64,000 bases of DNA from Arthrobacter zhangbolii. Its GTDB lineage: Bacteria; Actinomycetota; Actinomycetes; Actinomycetales; Micrococcaceae. The stretch lies in NCBI RefSeq assembly GCF_022869865.1, contig NZ_CP094984.1, positions 1,550,001 through 1,614,000 on the forward strand, read 5' to 3'. Made by a program: the position numbers and the translations under genes. Positions 44,174 through 52,476 of this stretch are shown piece after piece (positions within the stretch are counted from its first letter, which is position 1; every line of letters begins with the position of its first letter). The notes under the pieces were generated by a model, which was given only the letters and a program-made list of their open reading frames with translations, was not told the DNA's origin and did not search any database.

Positions 44174-44885
44174 ATGCTGAACCATGACCAGGCCGGAATG
44201 CCGGCAGACTTCTTCCGCGCCTGGAACCAGGGGCTGCACCCGGACCTGTATGAGATCGAGAACCCTGCCCTGGACCGTGAAGGGCTGGTGTGGGCTGCCC
44301 TTGCCCGGCTGGCTCCGTGGGCCGGCCGCGTCATTCTGGACCTGGGCTGCGGCACCGGGTTCTGGCTGCCGCGCTATGCGGAGCTGGCGGCCTCGGTGAT
44401 CGGCGTTGAACCGGATCCCGAACTGCTGGCCGCAGCACGGGCCCGCCCCGGCGGCGCCTCCGTGCTGCAGGGCTCCGCGGAGCACATTCCGCTGCCGGAT
44501 CATTCGGTGGACCTGGTGCACGCCAGATTCGCGTACTTCTTTCCGTCGCCGCAGAACGACTGCTCCGCCGGACTGGCCGAGGTCCAGCGGGTTCTGCGCC
44601 CCGGCGGATCCCTGGTGGTGATCGATAATGACCAGCACGACGGCGAGTTCGCGGAGCTGCTCGAGGCTGCCAACGCGTCGGCAGGCCAGGGCGATGGCGG
44701 TGGAAGGCCCGCGGTGCATCAACGAACACGTGATGAGCAGCTGGACCTTCGACAGCGCACAGGACCTGGCCGACGTCGTGCGGATGGAATTCCCCAACGG
44801 TGCCGCGGAGGCCTGGCTGGCCGCCGGCCCGGAACGCGTCCGGCTCAGCTACGGCTACGCGCTGCACCATCTGAGGAAGCCCTGA
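44174..44885 (+). pseudogene. SAM-dependent methyltransferase, apparent frameshift
   Basis: Class I methyltransferase. Motif I VILDLGCGTGFWLPRYAEL, then VIGVEPDPELLAAARARPG, then SVDLVHARFAYFFP are in one frame. After about 44670 the sensible continuation (CINEHVMSSWTFDSAQDLADVV, FPNGAAEAWLAAGPERV, and the end RLSYGYALHHLRKP with a TGA) lies in the next frame. One extra base near 44670-44700 explains it. If unrepaired, the protein reads out of frame to 44959. It follows the MFS gene by 3 bases, probably the same operon, so it could have been a resistance or modification gene. Sequencing error is an equally good explanation. Confidence 0.8.
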
Positions 44886-44927
44886 ACGTGCCTGGCGGGT
44901 GGTACCGGACGTTCGTGAAGCCGGGCT

Positions 44928-45437
44928 CTAGGCCGGCACCGCTGCAATCGGTGCCGTGACAGCGTGCGTCAGCCGGATCAGGTCAAAGGGCGACAAGCCG
45001 ATCTGCAGTCCCCGCCGCCCACCGGACACGTAGACGGTGTCCAGCAGTTCCACCCGGTTGTCGATGCCGGCCGGTGAGGAATGTTTCTGGCCGAGCGGCG
45101 AAATCCCGCCCACCACGTAGCCGGTGCGTTTTTCCGCCTCGTGCCGGTCCGCCATCACGGCCTTGCGGGCACCCATCAGGGCGGCGAACTTCTTCAGATC
45201 CAGGTTCAGGGCCACGGGCACCATGGCTACGGCCAGATGCCCGCCCAGATCCACCATCAGCGTTTTATAGACCGCTTCCGGCGGAAGCTCCAGCTTTTCT
45301 GCCGCCTCCAGCCCGTAGGAGGGAGCGCCGGCGTCGTGCTCGTAGTGCCGCACGGTATAGCGGACCTTGTGCTGATCCAGCAGCCGCGTGGCCGGCGTCG
45401 CGCCCCTGCCCGCATGCTTGTCCCGGTTCCCTGCCAT
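44928..45437 (-). CDS. ybaK: YbaK/EbsC family aminoacyl-tRNA deacylase
   Basis: 169 residues. Typical elements are RYTVRHYEHDAGAPSYGLEAAEKL, LEPPEAVYKTL (with the catalytic Lys), LDLKKFAALMGARKAVMADRHEAEKRTGYVVGGISPLG and a closing GGRRGLQIGLSPFDL. Hydrolyses Cys-tRNA(Pro) and related mischarged tRNAs. Last of the minus-strand trio sseA-sufE-ybaK (gaps of 30 and 26 bases). Confidence 0.92.
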   Translation of the reverse strand: MAGNRDKHAGRGATPATRLLDQHKVRYTVRHYEHDAGAPSYGLEAAEKLELPPEAVYKTLMVDLGGHLAVAMVPVALNLDLKKFAALMGARKAVMADRHEAEKRTGYVVGGISPLGQKHSSPAGIDNRVELLDTVYVSGGRRGLQIGLSPFDLIRLTHAVTAPIAAVPA

Positions 45438-45463
45438 CGCTGGAGCCTTCCGCCTTGGTGCGT

Positions 45464-45928
45464 CTACGCCTGGCGAAGCTTCTCGTGCTCGGCCAGGCGG
45501 CGTTTGATACGTCCCAGCATGGCGGACATCCCGCGCATGCGCAGCGGGGTGATGGCACGGGTGAGGCCCAAACGGTCAGGAACATCGGCGGGGACGGCGA
45601 GGATCTGCTCCGCCGGCAGACCGTTCAGTCCCTCGTAGAGCACGCCGGCGAAACCGCGGGTGGTGGGGGCCTCTTTGGGTGCCTTGAAGAACAGGGTCAC
45701 GAGGTGCTCGGGGGAGTCATCCACATCCAGGCTGAGGAACACCGGTGACTGGCACTCCACCACCTGCTCGAGCAGTTCGGGCCGGTCCGCTATTTCGGCC
45801 GGGAGGTCAGGCAGGTCGCGGGAAAATTCCAGCAGCAGTTCAAGCCGCTCGGCTTCCTCCAGTGCCTGGAAGTCGTCGACAATCTCGGCCAGGGAGTCCG
45901 GGACGGCGGTTTCGGGGGTGGCAGTCAT
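45464..45928 (-). CDS. sufE: SufE family sulfur acceptor
   Basis: 154 residues. The persulfide-accepting Cys is in VVECQSPVFLSLDVDD, and the fold pattern includes ELLLEFSRDLPDLP and a C-terminal LGLTRAITPLRMRGMSAMLGRIKRRL. Takes sulfur from a cysteine desulfurase and hands it on for Fe-S cluster assembly. Neighbouring sulfurtransferase supports a sulfur-relay operon. Confidence 0.92.
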   Translation of the reverse strand: MTATPETAVPDSLAEIVDDFQALEEAERLELLLEFSRDLPDLPAEIADRPELLEQVVECQSPVFLSLDVDDSPEHLVTLFFKAPKEAPTTRGFAGVLYEGLNGLPAEQILAVPADVPDRLGLTRAITPLRMRGMSAMLGRIKRRLAEHEKLRQA

Positions 45929-45958
45929 CAGGGAATTCTTTCGTTATGCAGTGGTGGA

Positions 45959-46870
45959 TCAGCGGGGTGCGTTGCCGGGCTCTTCGCCGCGCGCAATGGG
46001 AACGCGCACCGCGTTGCCCCACTCAGTCCAGGATCCGTCATAGTTGCGGACGGAATCGAAGCCCAGCAGGTGCTTGAGCACAAACCATGTGTGGCTGGAA
46101 CGTTCGCCGATGCGGCAGTAGGCAACGACGTCGTCGCCCTCCTGCAGTCCGGCGCCGTCCTTGTAGAGGGCCTCGAGTTCCTCGCGGCTGCGGAAGGTGC
46201 CGTCTTCCGCGGCAGCCTTGCCCCAGGGCACCGACTTGGCGGTGGGGATATGCCCGCCCTTCATGGCGCCCTCGTCCATGTAGTCCGGCATGTGGGTGCG
46301 TTCACCAGTGTATTCGGCGGGGGAGCGGACATCGATCAGCGGTCCCTTGCCCAGGTGGCCGACGACGTCGGGCAGGAACGCACGGATCTTCTCGTCGTTG
46401 CGCTCCACTACCGGGTAATCGGTGGCCTCCACGGTGACCTTGTCCGTGGTCATGGGGCGGCCCTCGGCAACCCACTTGTCCCGGCCGCCGTCGAGCAGGC
46501 GGACGTCCTCGTGGCCGAAGAGGGTGAAAACCCACAGGGCGTAGGCAGCCCACCAGTTGGACTTATCGCCGTACAGCACCACGGTGGAGTCGCGGGTAAT
46601 GCCCTTGCGGGACATCAGCTGCGCGAAGGCTTCGCCGTCCACGAAATCGCGGGTATCGGCATCGTTCAGGTCCGTGTGCCAGTCAATCTTGCGGGCGCCG
46701 GGGATGTGGCCCGTTTCGTACAGCAGGATGTCCTCGTTGGATTCCAGGACCACCAGATTGTTCTCCGGGTTCCCGGTTTCGAGCTGATCGGCCAGCCATT
46801 GAGTGGAGACCAGACGTTCCGGGTGGGCATAGGCGGCGAACTTGGGGTTGCTGTCAGCGGCGATCGACAT
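45959..46870 (-). CDS. sseA: thiosulfate/3-mercaptopyruvate sulfurtransferase (two rhodanese domains)
   Basis: 303 residues with tandem rhodanese domains. The active-site loop is [16 protein letters not shown] with the catalytic Cys near residue 240; the N-terminal domain is inactive but has the [27 protein letters not shown] region. Transfers sulfur to thiol acceptors such as cyanide or mercaptopyruvate-derived persulfide. Head of the sulfur operon. Confidence 0.93.
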   Translation of the reverse strand: MSIAADSNPKFAAYAHPERLVSTQWLADQLETGNPENNLVVLESNEDILLYETGHIPGARKIDWHTDLNDADTRDFVDGEAFAQLMSRKGITRDSTVVLYGDKSNWWAAYALWVFTLFGHEDVRLLDGGRDKWVAEGRPMTTDKVTVEATDYPVVERNDEKIRAFLPDVVGHLGKGPLIDVRSPAEYTGERTHMPDYMDEGAMKGGHIPTAKSVPWGKAAAEDGTFRSREELEALYKDGAGLQEGDDVVAYCRIGERSSHTWFVLKHLLGFDSVRNYDGSWTEWGNAVRVPIARGEEPGNAPR

Positions 46871-46971
46871 ACGCGAAACTTCTTTCCTCGGCTTTTTGCT
46901 TGCGGGCTTCTACTAAGCCTAACGACGCCGGGAGGTGAAAACTTCCTGCGGGGTAATCCGCGGTGGCGGGC

Positions 46972-47412
46972 TCAGTCCGAAGTCCACGTTCCGTCCACTT
47001 GGGTTGCATACGAGGCCTTGGCCTCATCGGTGTCTGCGGCAGCGTTGTCGTATTCGAGCACAATCCAGTCGGACTGGTACCCGTTGCGCCCCAGCGAGCG
47101 GGCAAAAGCTGCCGCGTCCTCCTTCTTAGCGAAGCCGTACACCGTGAGTTCGTCCGCCTGGACGGCTTCCTCGCAGCCAACGTCGTCACCGCCGTCACCG
47201 CACCGTTCGGAGGTGACATCCCGGGGATTTGTGGCGGGCAGGTCCGGAGTGGCTGCGAAGCCCTCGATTACCTGCCGGGGTGTCAGGCCCGACCTCGGGT
47301 CACATCCGGCCAGCGCGGGGGCCGCAACGGCGGCCAGGCAGAGCAGTCCTGCGGTAATCATGGCTCGCCGGATGGGCGGAGCGCCCCGGCCTGGTCTGTC
47401 CGTACCTGCCAT
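46972..47412 (-). CDS. lipoprotein of unknown function
   Basis: 146 residues. Type II signal peptide with the lipobox LAGC (AMITAGLLCLAAVAAPALAGC, Cys about residue 36) and an Asp/Glu-rich mature part with four further Cys that could form disulfides. Anchored at the outer face of the membrane. I recognise no named family. The start is either the ATG at 47412 or a second ATG at about 47361, which would give a tighter signal peptide. Confidence 0.78.
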   Translation of the reverse strand: MAGTDRPGRGAPPIRRAMITAGLLCLAAVAAPALAGCDPRSGLTPRQVIEGFAATPDLPATNPRDVTSERCGDGGDDVGCEEAVQADELTVYGFAKKEDAAAFARSLGRNGYQSDWIVLEYDNAAADTDEAKASYATQVDGTWTSD

Positions 47413-47511
47413 GGGTCAACTCCGTCCATAAGGTCCGCGCGGGGAGATACATGCTTCCACAGGACACAATCACAGAGAACGCAGCGCATGACCGTCTCGG
47501 GGCAGCGAGAT

Positions 47512-48009
47512 TTATCGTGTCGCCGGGGATTCAGGGTCGGGGAAGCCGGAGTCGGGGGAGCGGGGGTCGGGGAAGCAGGGATCCGGAGATTGGGGCTCGG
47601 GGAAGCGGGGGAGGCGCAGGGCCAGCACCACGACGGCGGCACCGACGCCGGCGAACATCGCCTCCAGCGGCTGGAACTCGACAAAAGCGACTTCCCACGC
47701 CTCGAGACCGATCAATGCCGTGCCGGCCGCAACGGCAACCGGGCGTGCGGCACGGTGCCTGCCCAGGGTCAGCACGCCGGCTGCCAGGAATCCGCCGCCG
47801 CAGCCCGCGGCCAGGAGAAGACCGGGCACCCGCCAGTTCGTGAACGGGGTGCGCTGCAGCACGTGCGGATCCGCGTGCAGGAAAGCACCGTCGGGACGAA
47901 GGGCCAGCAGGATCCCGCCGCCAAGGGCTGAGGCGGCAGTGCCGAATTCCAGCCCGAGCAGGGTCCGTTCCGTGCGGGTGCGCCGCGCCCTTGCTACATG
48001 CCGTGCCAT
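47512..48009 (-). CDS. hypothetical membrane protein with proline-rich tail repeats
   Basis: 165 residues from the ATG at 48009. Four hydrophobic segments (TAASALGGGILLALRPD, GLLLAAGCGGGFLAAGVLTL, AVAAGTALIGLEAWEVAFVEF, MFAGVGAAVVVLALRLP) and a C-terminal repeat tail of the type PxSPDPxFPDP (PQSPDPCFPDPRSPDSGFP). Function unknown. Divergent from zapE. Confidence 0.7.
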   Translation of the reverse strand: MARHVARARRTRTERTLLGLEFGTAASALGGGILLALRPDGAFLHADPHVLQRTPFTNWRVPGLLLAAGCGGGFLAAGVLTLGRHRAARPVAVAAGTALIGLEAWEVAFVEFQPLEAMFAGVGAAVVVLALRLPRFPEPQSPDPCFPDPRSPDSGFPDPESPATR

Positions 48010-48237
48010 GTCCCCGAGTATTCGCGGTGCCGGTACGTCCGTCCAGAGCCGCGATGTGTTTAGCGGCGTGTTTCGCGGCGGGAACCGTGCAGTGCCGGTT
48101 GGCGGGCGGGTTGGCGTATCGTTTGCAGGGCGGCAAAATGCCGCAGCAAGCAGCAAAGCAACAGGCAGTAAAGAAACAGCATCAGAGCCCGGCAGGTCCC
48201 TGCCGGCCGCAGGCATGGAACGGACGGACAGCGCGCA

Positions 48238-49275
48238 GTGGCACAACTGGAGCACCTGACAGAACGGACTCCCCAGGTATCCGTGGACGAACTGCTGCAG
48301 GGATTCTTTCCCTCGCCCCGCTTCGGCAGCGTGTCCTTTGATTCCTACCGTCCAGACCCGCAGCAGCCCTCCCAGGCGCAGGCTGTGGAAGCGATGCGCG
48401 GATTCGCAGCCAGCGTGGATACGCCGGAACCGAGCGGACTGCGGAAGCTTTTCGGCGGGAAAAAGCCCCAGGGCAAGGCGGGGTTCTATCTGGACGGCGG
48501 CTTCGGCGTCGGTAAGACCCACCTGCTTGCCTCGCTCTGGCATGCCGTGGAGGGCCCCAAGGCTTTCGGCACGTTCGTGGAGTACACCAACCTGGTTGGA
48601 GCCATGTCCTTCCGCAAGACGGTGGACGCCCTGAGCACCTACAAACTGGTCTGCATTGATGAATTCGAGCTCGACGATCCGGGGGACACCGTGCTGATGT
48701 CCCGGTTGATGCGCGAACTGGCCGACGCCGGCGTCAAGCTCGCTGCCACGTCCAACACCCTGCCGGGATCCCTGGGCGAGGGCCGCTTTGCCGCCGTCGA
48801 CTTCCAGCGCGAAATCCAGGTTCTGGCGGACCAGTTCGACGTCGTGCGGATCGACGGCGAGGACTACCGTCACCGCGGGCTGCCCGAATCCCCGGCACCG
48901 CTGGAGGACGACGAGCTGGAATCCCGGATGGAAGCGGAGTTCAGCGGCAAGACGGTTGCTGCCGATGACTTCTCCGAGCTGATTGCCCATCTGTCCAGCG
49001 TCCACCCCAGCCGTTACCGGCAGCTCATTGACGGTGTGGATGCCGTGGTCTGGCACAACGTGCAGACGATTACCGAGCAGTCGGTCGCGCTGCGGTTCGT
49101 AGTCCTGGCTGACCGGCTCTATGACAAGGACGTGCCGATCCTGGCCAGCGGCGTGCCGTTCGACCAGCTGTTCACCAAGGAAATGATGGGCGGCGGTTAC
49201 ATGAAGAAGTATTTCCGCGCCGTCTCGCGCCTGACTGCCCTGGCCCGTGAAGGCCAGACCGGCGAGGAATCCTAG
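48238..49275 (+). CDS. zapE: cell division protein ZapE (AFG1-like ATPase)
   Basis: 345 residues. Walker A GGFGVGKTHLLASLWHA, Walker B LVCIDEFELDDPGDTVLMSRLM, and the AFG1/ZapE ending VPFDQLFTKEMMGGGYMKKYFRAVSRL. P-loop ATPase implicated in Z-ring dynamics. GTG start at 48238; no strong ribosome site is seen. A shared terminator follows. Confidence 0.9.
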   Translation: MAQLEHLTERTPQVSVDELLQGFFPSPRFGSVSFDSYRPDPQQPSQAQAVEAMRGFAASVDTPEPSGLRKLFGGKKPQGKAGFYLDGGFGVGKTHLLASLWHAVEGPKAFGTFVEYTNLVGAMSFRKTVDALSTYKLVCIDEFELDDPGDTVLMSRLMRELADAGVKLAATSNTLPGSLGEGRFAAVDFQREIQVLADQFDVVRIDGEDYRHRGLPESPAPLEDDELESRMEAEFSGKTVAADDFSELIAHLSSVHPSRYRQLIDGVDAVVWHNVQTITEQSVALRFVVLADRLYDKDVPILASGVPFDQLFTKEMMGGGYMKKYFRAVSRLTALAREGQTGEES

Positions 49276-49323
49276 TTTCCTGACTACCAGCCCGGCACAT
49301 AAACACGAGCGCTTAAACGACGA

Positions 49324-49359
49324 AAGCGCCGGTGCCGCCTCTCGGCGGGACCGGCGCTT
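49324..49359. terminator. bidirectional terminator between zapE and the antitoxin-like gene
   Basis: 16-bp stem with one mismatch (AAGCGCCGGTGCCGCC / GGCGGGACCGGCGCTT) and TCTC loop. The outer ACGAC/GTCGT extends the stem. Confidence 0.85.
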
Positions 49360-49378
49360 CTTGTCGTGCCCGGCAGGC

Positions 49379-49636
49379 TTACTGGGCCGGAGGGGTCTGC
49401 CCGGGACCGTCACCGGTTCCGGGTTCCTTGCCGCGGTTGGTCTTATCCACCGCTTCGGAAACCTTGTTCTGGAGGCCATCAATCTTGCTGGAGTACTTGT
49501 GGCCCGTCTTCTGGTCCACGAAGTTGCCGGCCTGATCGATTCCGCCCTTGATCTTGTCGGCGTTCTCGCCCACAAATCCGGCGGCCTTGTCCTTCAGCTC
49601 TCCGGCCCTGCCCTTGAGCTCGTCAAATACAGACAC
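49379..49636 (-). CDS. MT0933-like antitoxin / CsbD-like small protein
   Basis: 85 residues, charged and helical (MSVFDELKGRAGELKDKAAGFVGENADKIKGGIDQAGNFVDQKTGHKYSSKIDGLQNKVSEAVDK). This matches the MT0933/Rv0909 antitoxin family; no toxin gene adjoins, so it may be a general stress protein. GTG start with an unusually complete ribosome site (AAAGGAGGTGATCC) immediately upstream, suggesting high expression. Confidence 0.85.
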   Translation of the reverse strand: MSVFDELKGRAGELKDKAAGFVGENADKIKGGIDQAGNFVDQKTGHKYSSKIDGLQNKVSEAVDKTNRGKEPGTGDGPGQTPPAQ

Positions 49637-49757
49637 GGATCACCTCCTTTCACAGGGGAAACCCGCTCGTTTCCCGTTCGCGTCCATCCTAGATCCGGCA
49701 AGGGGGCGGAGGAAAGGACTTTTCTCTTATGGCATATCCCGGCTTTCGTTGGGATAC

Positions 49758-50902
49758 TCAGTCCTCTGCCCCGTCGTCGAGGACACCGTAATCGGCGTGC
49801 CCGCCATATCCGCCGCCATGTCCGCCGCGGTGATGGTGGCCGCGGCAGTTGTTGTCCAGATCGATCCGGATGATGCTGCTGGTTTCCGGTGCTGGTTCCG
49901 GTTCCGGTTCCGCCGGAGGTTCCGGGGCCGGCGGCTGCTGTGGGCCCGCTTGCCGTGCACCCGGCTCAACTGGTGCTCCACCGGCCAGGGCATCCACCGC
50001 TACGTACAAACCGTCCCCGCGCAGTTCAACCGCAGCAGGCTGGTTGGCCTCCAGGAACAGCTCGGGGGTATCTGACCCGGATGGCACCACGGAAACCCGG
50101 TTGCCGAAGAGTTCCGCTACGAAGATGTCCCCTTTCCTGTTCAGCGCCAGTCCCGTGGCCCCGACGAATCCCGAGGCCACCAGCTCCGGCACGCCCGTCA
50201 CCGGATTGATTCGGTAGACCGATCCGGGGACTCCGGCGTCAAAGAATCCCGGCAGCGAAGTCACATACAGGGCGCCGTCAGGTCCGCGTTCGACGTCGGT
50301 CGGGACACCTTCGGCCCGGTAGGTGAGTCCGACAATGCAGTCGGGGTACCCGGCGCCGGCCGGGAAGGTAAACGGGATCGCCGGCAACACGCCCAGACTG
50401 ACTCGATGGCTGCCCCGACAGCCACCGCAGCGGGCTACTGTCGCCAGAAACGCGCCGCCGCCCCATCGAAGCCAGCCGGGTGAACGTTCCACAAAGGTGA
50501 CACTGCCTGCCGGTGCCTTCGACGCCACGCCCTTCCCCCTCTTCGTTTCCGAGCGGTGCTCGTTAGCCCGCGGCAGCAGGACACACGGGATCCGGCTGGC
50601 CACGGTGGAAACACTCCCGTTGTAGCGTGCCAGCACCAGGGCGTTCATCCCGGCGTCGGCGACCACTATCCCGTTCCGGCCCGGCACGGAGGCCACCGGG
50701 TTGGAATCGGGCAGTCCGGTGTACGGAGCCGGAGCGATGCCTTCCGGCAATTGCGCCGCGCATTCAGCCGGGAGCGCTTCCTCAAAGCCGTAGGTGTTGA
50801 TGCCGTCCGGGTTGGCAGCGTATTCATAGCCGGCAATGTCGGCGACGGTTTCCACGTTGCCGTTCCGGTCAACTGACTTGAGCAGCCCAATGTTGGTCGC
50901 TG
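49758..50902 (-). pseudogene. ScyD/ScyE-like beta-propeller, 5'-truncated and carrying an insertion
   Basis: Codes a C-terminal ScyD/ScyE-type propeller ([51 protein letters not shown]) and a His/Gly tail ([20 protein letters not shown]). The N-terminal part, including the signal peptide these secreted proteins need, is absent: homology runs back only to [20 protein letters not shown] around 50900, with no start until a GTG at 50855. Between VSTVA and [12 protein letters not shown] an extra block of about 69 residues (Arg/Cys-rich, 50389-50595) interrupts a stretch the family usually joins directly. Probably non-functional. Confidence 0.65.
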
Positions 50903-51244
50903 TACATAACCGCTGCTGCCTTGTTGCTGGCGGCTGTCTGGTGGTGCTTCCTCGTACGGATTACCGTCGAGGTGGACGGGCAGGAGATTATCCTCAGGGG
51001 ACCGCTGTGGAAGCGCTCCGTCCAGCAGGGAAGCGTGCACAACGTCGCTGTGGCCAAAGACACCGGGTTGAACACCGGGCTGGTCAACTGGCCGGTGACC
51101 CGGCACGAACGCGGTTCGCTGACGAGGCTGAACATGGGTGGTGGAGGCGCCGTGACATTTTCGGACGCGCACGGTCACCGCTACCAGGTGGTGCTGGCCG
51201 ACCTTCCCTCCGCTGAACAGATGGCACAGGCCATCGAAAGCTAG
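50894..51244 (+). pseudogene. PH-like membrane protein, 5'-truncated
   Basis: The open frame reads through a hydrophobic segment ([22 protein letters not shown]) and a beta-rich domain (TVEVDGQEIILRGPLWKRSV, NTGLVNWPVTRHERGSLTRLNMGGGGAVTFSD, GHRYQVVLADLPSAEQMAQAIES), like small bacterial PH-domain membrane proteins. The first available start (TTG 50921) lies inside the helix, and the expected upstream helix is missing because the ScyD/E fragment begins there on the other strand. Could still make a short anchored protein from the TTG. Confidence 0.6.
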
Positions 51245-51324
51245 CCGGCGGTGCGGTCGGCCATCAAAGCGATCAGCCCCGCGCCATTGGTCCGGGCCAA
51301 AACAAAAGGCAGCTTAAACAAAAG

Positions 51325-51350
51325 AAGGAACAGGCGAGAACCTGTTCCTT
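51325..51350 (-). terminator. terminator of the tRNA operon
   Basis: 10-bp perfect stem (AAGGAACAGG / CCTGTTCCTT) with a 6-base loop. The minus-strand side runs into CTTCTTTTGTTT, the expected T-rich tail. Confidence 0.88.
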
Positions 51351-51378
51351 CCTTTTCCGGCCGAATGGACCGGGGGAG

Positions 51379-51452
51379 AGCGGACGACGGGATTCGAACC
51401 CGCGACATCCACCTTGGCAAGGTGGTGCTCTAGCCAGCTGAGCTACGTCCGC
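51379..51452 (-). tRNA. tRNA-Gly (GCC), copy 1
   Basis: 74-base cloverleaf. 7-bp acceptor (GCGGACG), anticodon stem CCACC/GGTGG around TTGCCAA giving GCC, TTCGAAT T-loop, discriminator U. CCA not encoded. Sequence identical to the copies at 51606 and 51962. Confidence 0.97.
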
Positions 51453-51477
51453 AAATGTAAACAGCCGAAACTGTTCG

Positions 51478-51549
51478 TGCGCGATACTGGGATCGAACCA
51501 GTGACCTCTTCCGTGTCAGGGAAGCGCGCTACCGCTGCGCCAATCGCGC
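51478..51549 (-). tRNA. tRNA-Val (GAC), copy 1
   Basis: 72-base cloverleaf. Acceptor GCGCGAT/ATCGCGC, anticodon loop CTGACAC giving GAC, TTCGATC T-loop, discriminator A. CCA not encoded. Identical to the copy at 51708. Confidence 0.97.
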
Positions 51550-51605
51550 CCTATACTGCCCGGCCCGTTCAGGATTACTCCTGGAAAACCATAAGCAGCA
51601 GGGAG

Positions 51606-51679
51606 AGCGGACGACGGGATTCGAACCCGCGACATCCACCTTGGCAAGGTGGTGCTCTAGCCAGCTGAGCTACGTCCGC
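51606..51679 (-). tRNA. tRNA-Gly (GCC), copy 2
   Basis: Base-for-base the same as the copy at 51379. Its upstream partner Val copy (51708) repeats the Gly-Val order, so the pair was probably duplicated in tandem. Confidence 0.97.
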
Positions 51680-51707
51680 AAGAAAGCACCGAAAAACAGT
51701 ACTGTCG

Positions 51708-51779
51708 TGCGCGATACTGGGATCGAACCAGTGACCTCTTCCGTGTCAGGGAAGCGCGCTACCGCTGCGCCAATCGCGC
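51708..51779 (-). tRNA. tRNA-Val (GAC), copy 2
   Basis: Base-for-base the same as the copy at 51478, including the flanking CGTGCG end. Confidence 0.97.
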
Positions 51780-51816
51780 CCATAAATGGGTCTTGGTGTT
51801 GCTTTACATATCACCG

Positions 51817-51890
51817 TGGAGGTGGGGACGGGATTCGAACCCGCGTATACGGCTTTGCAGGCCGCTGCCTCGCCTCTCGGCCACCCCACC
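51817..51890 (-). tRNA. tRNA-Cys (GCA)
   Basis: Acceptor GGTGGGG/CCCCACC, anticodon loop CTGCAAA giving GCA, discriminator U (51820) and an encoded CCA (51817-51819), unlike its Gly and Val neighbours. Confidence 0.96.
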
Positions 51891-51961
51891 GTAACCGCAG
51901 CATAAGCTTTGGCTGGCCGATCCATGAAACATCCAGGGAACAGCTTGTACAGTGACTTGCG

Positions 51962-52035
51962 AGCGGACGACGGGATTCGAACCCGCGACATCCACCTTGG
52001 CAAGGTGGTGCTCTAGCCAGCTGAGCTACGTCCGC
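51962..52035 (-). tRNA. tRNA-Gly (GCC), copy 3
   Basis: First gene of the minus-strand run Gly-Cys-Val-Gly-Val-Gly. Same sequence as copies 1 and 2; CCA not encoded. Promoter must lie in the 223-base gap to the divergent Val-CAC gene. Confidence 0.97.
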
Positions 52036-52258
52036 ATGTTGAAGAACTTAGGGGTTATTTGCCTCGGAATGCTTGCGCTTTCCGCGGCGAACCCCCGCTT
52101 TCCAACGAAGAAAAACTCTATAGGACGTTTGCGGGTTCGTCCAATCGGCCCGGGTTGCGACGCCGTTGACCTGCCGGTTTGGACTCCCGCCGGATCTGGG
52201 CTAGCATCTTTACTCGTTGGAGTGCTTCCGGGCACACCGGCTGGCAACAGCAAAAGCT

Positions 52259-52333
52259 GGGCGATTGGCGCAGTGGTAGCGCGCTTCGTTCACACCGAAG
52301 AGGTCACTGGTTCGAACCCAGTATCGCCCACCA
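52259..52333 (+). tRNA. tRNA-Val (CAC)
   Basis: Acceptor GGGCGAT/ATCGCCC, anticodon loop TTCACAC giving CAC, TTCGAAC T-loop, discriminator A and encoded CCA. Divergent from the main cluster and followed at once by its own terminator. Confidence 0.97.
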
Positions 52334-52336
52334 GCT

Positions 52337-52380
52337 AAAAGGCCGTTACTTTCCCCTTCGGGAAGGTGGCGGCCTTTTTT
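52337..52380 (+). terminator. terminator of tRNA-Val (CAC)
   Basis: Stem AAAAGGCCG / CGGCCTTTTTT with an inner TTCCCCTTCGGGAA hairpin (UUCG-type loop) and a six-T tail. Confidence 0.93.
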
Positions 52381-52476
52381 GTGCCCGGAGCGCTTGCACT
52401 TCCGGCGTCCTGCTGCCTGCACCGGCCCGGGCAGGTCAGCACGCGGACTGTCACCGCCGGGTGGCAGACTGGAGAC

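Noticed and set aside
47512-49575. A 687-codon minus-strand frame continuing upstream from the membrane protein across zapE
   Set aside because: The membrane protein itself is real only from the ATG at 48009; the rest is antisense to zapE.
49379-49636. A toxin-antitoxin locus
   Set aside because: Only the antitoxin-like protein is present. The neighbours are zapE and the ScyD/E fragment; no toxin gene is seen.
51251-51955. Short plus-strand frames containing DDGIRTRDIHLGKV-like peptides
   Set aside because: These are translations of tRNA-Gly and tRNA-Val complement strands, a well-known artefact.
51379-52035. Regularly repeated near-identical blocks that look CRISPR-like
   Set aside because: They are tRNA genes: cloverleaf folds, anticodons and T-loops are clear; spacing is irregular and there are no cas genes.
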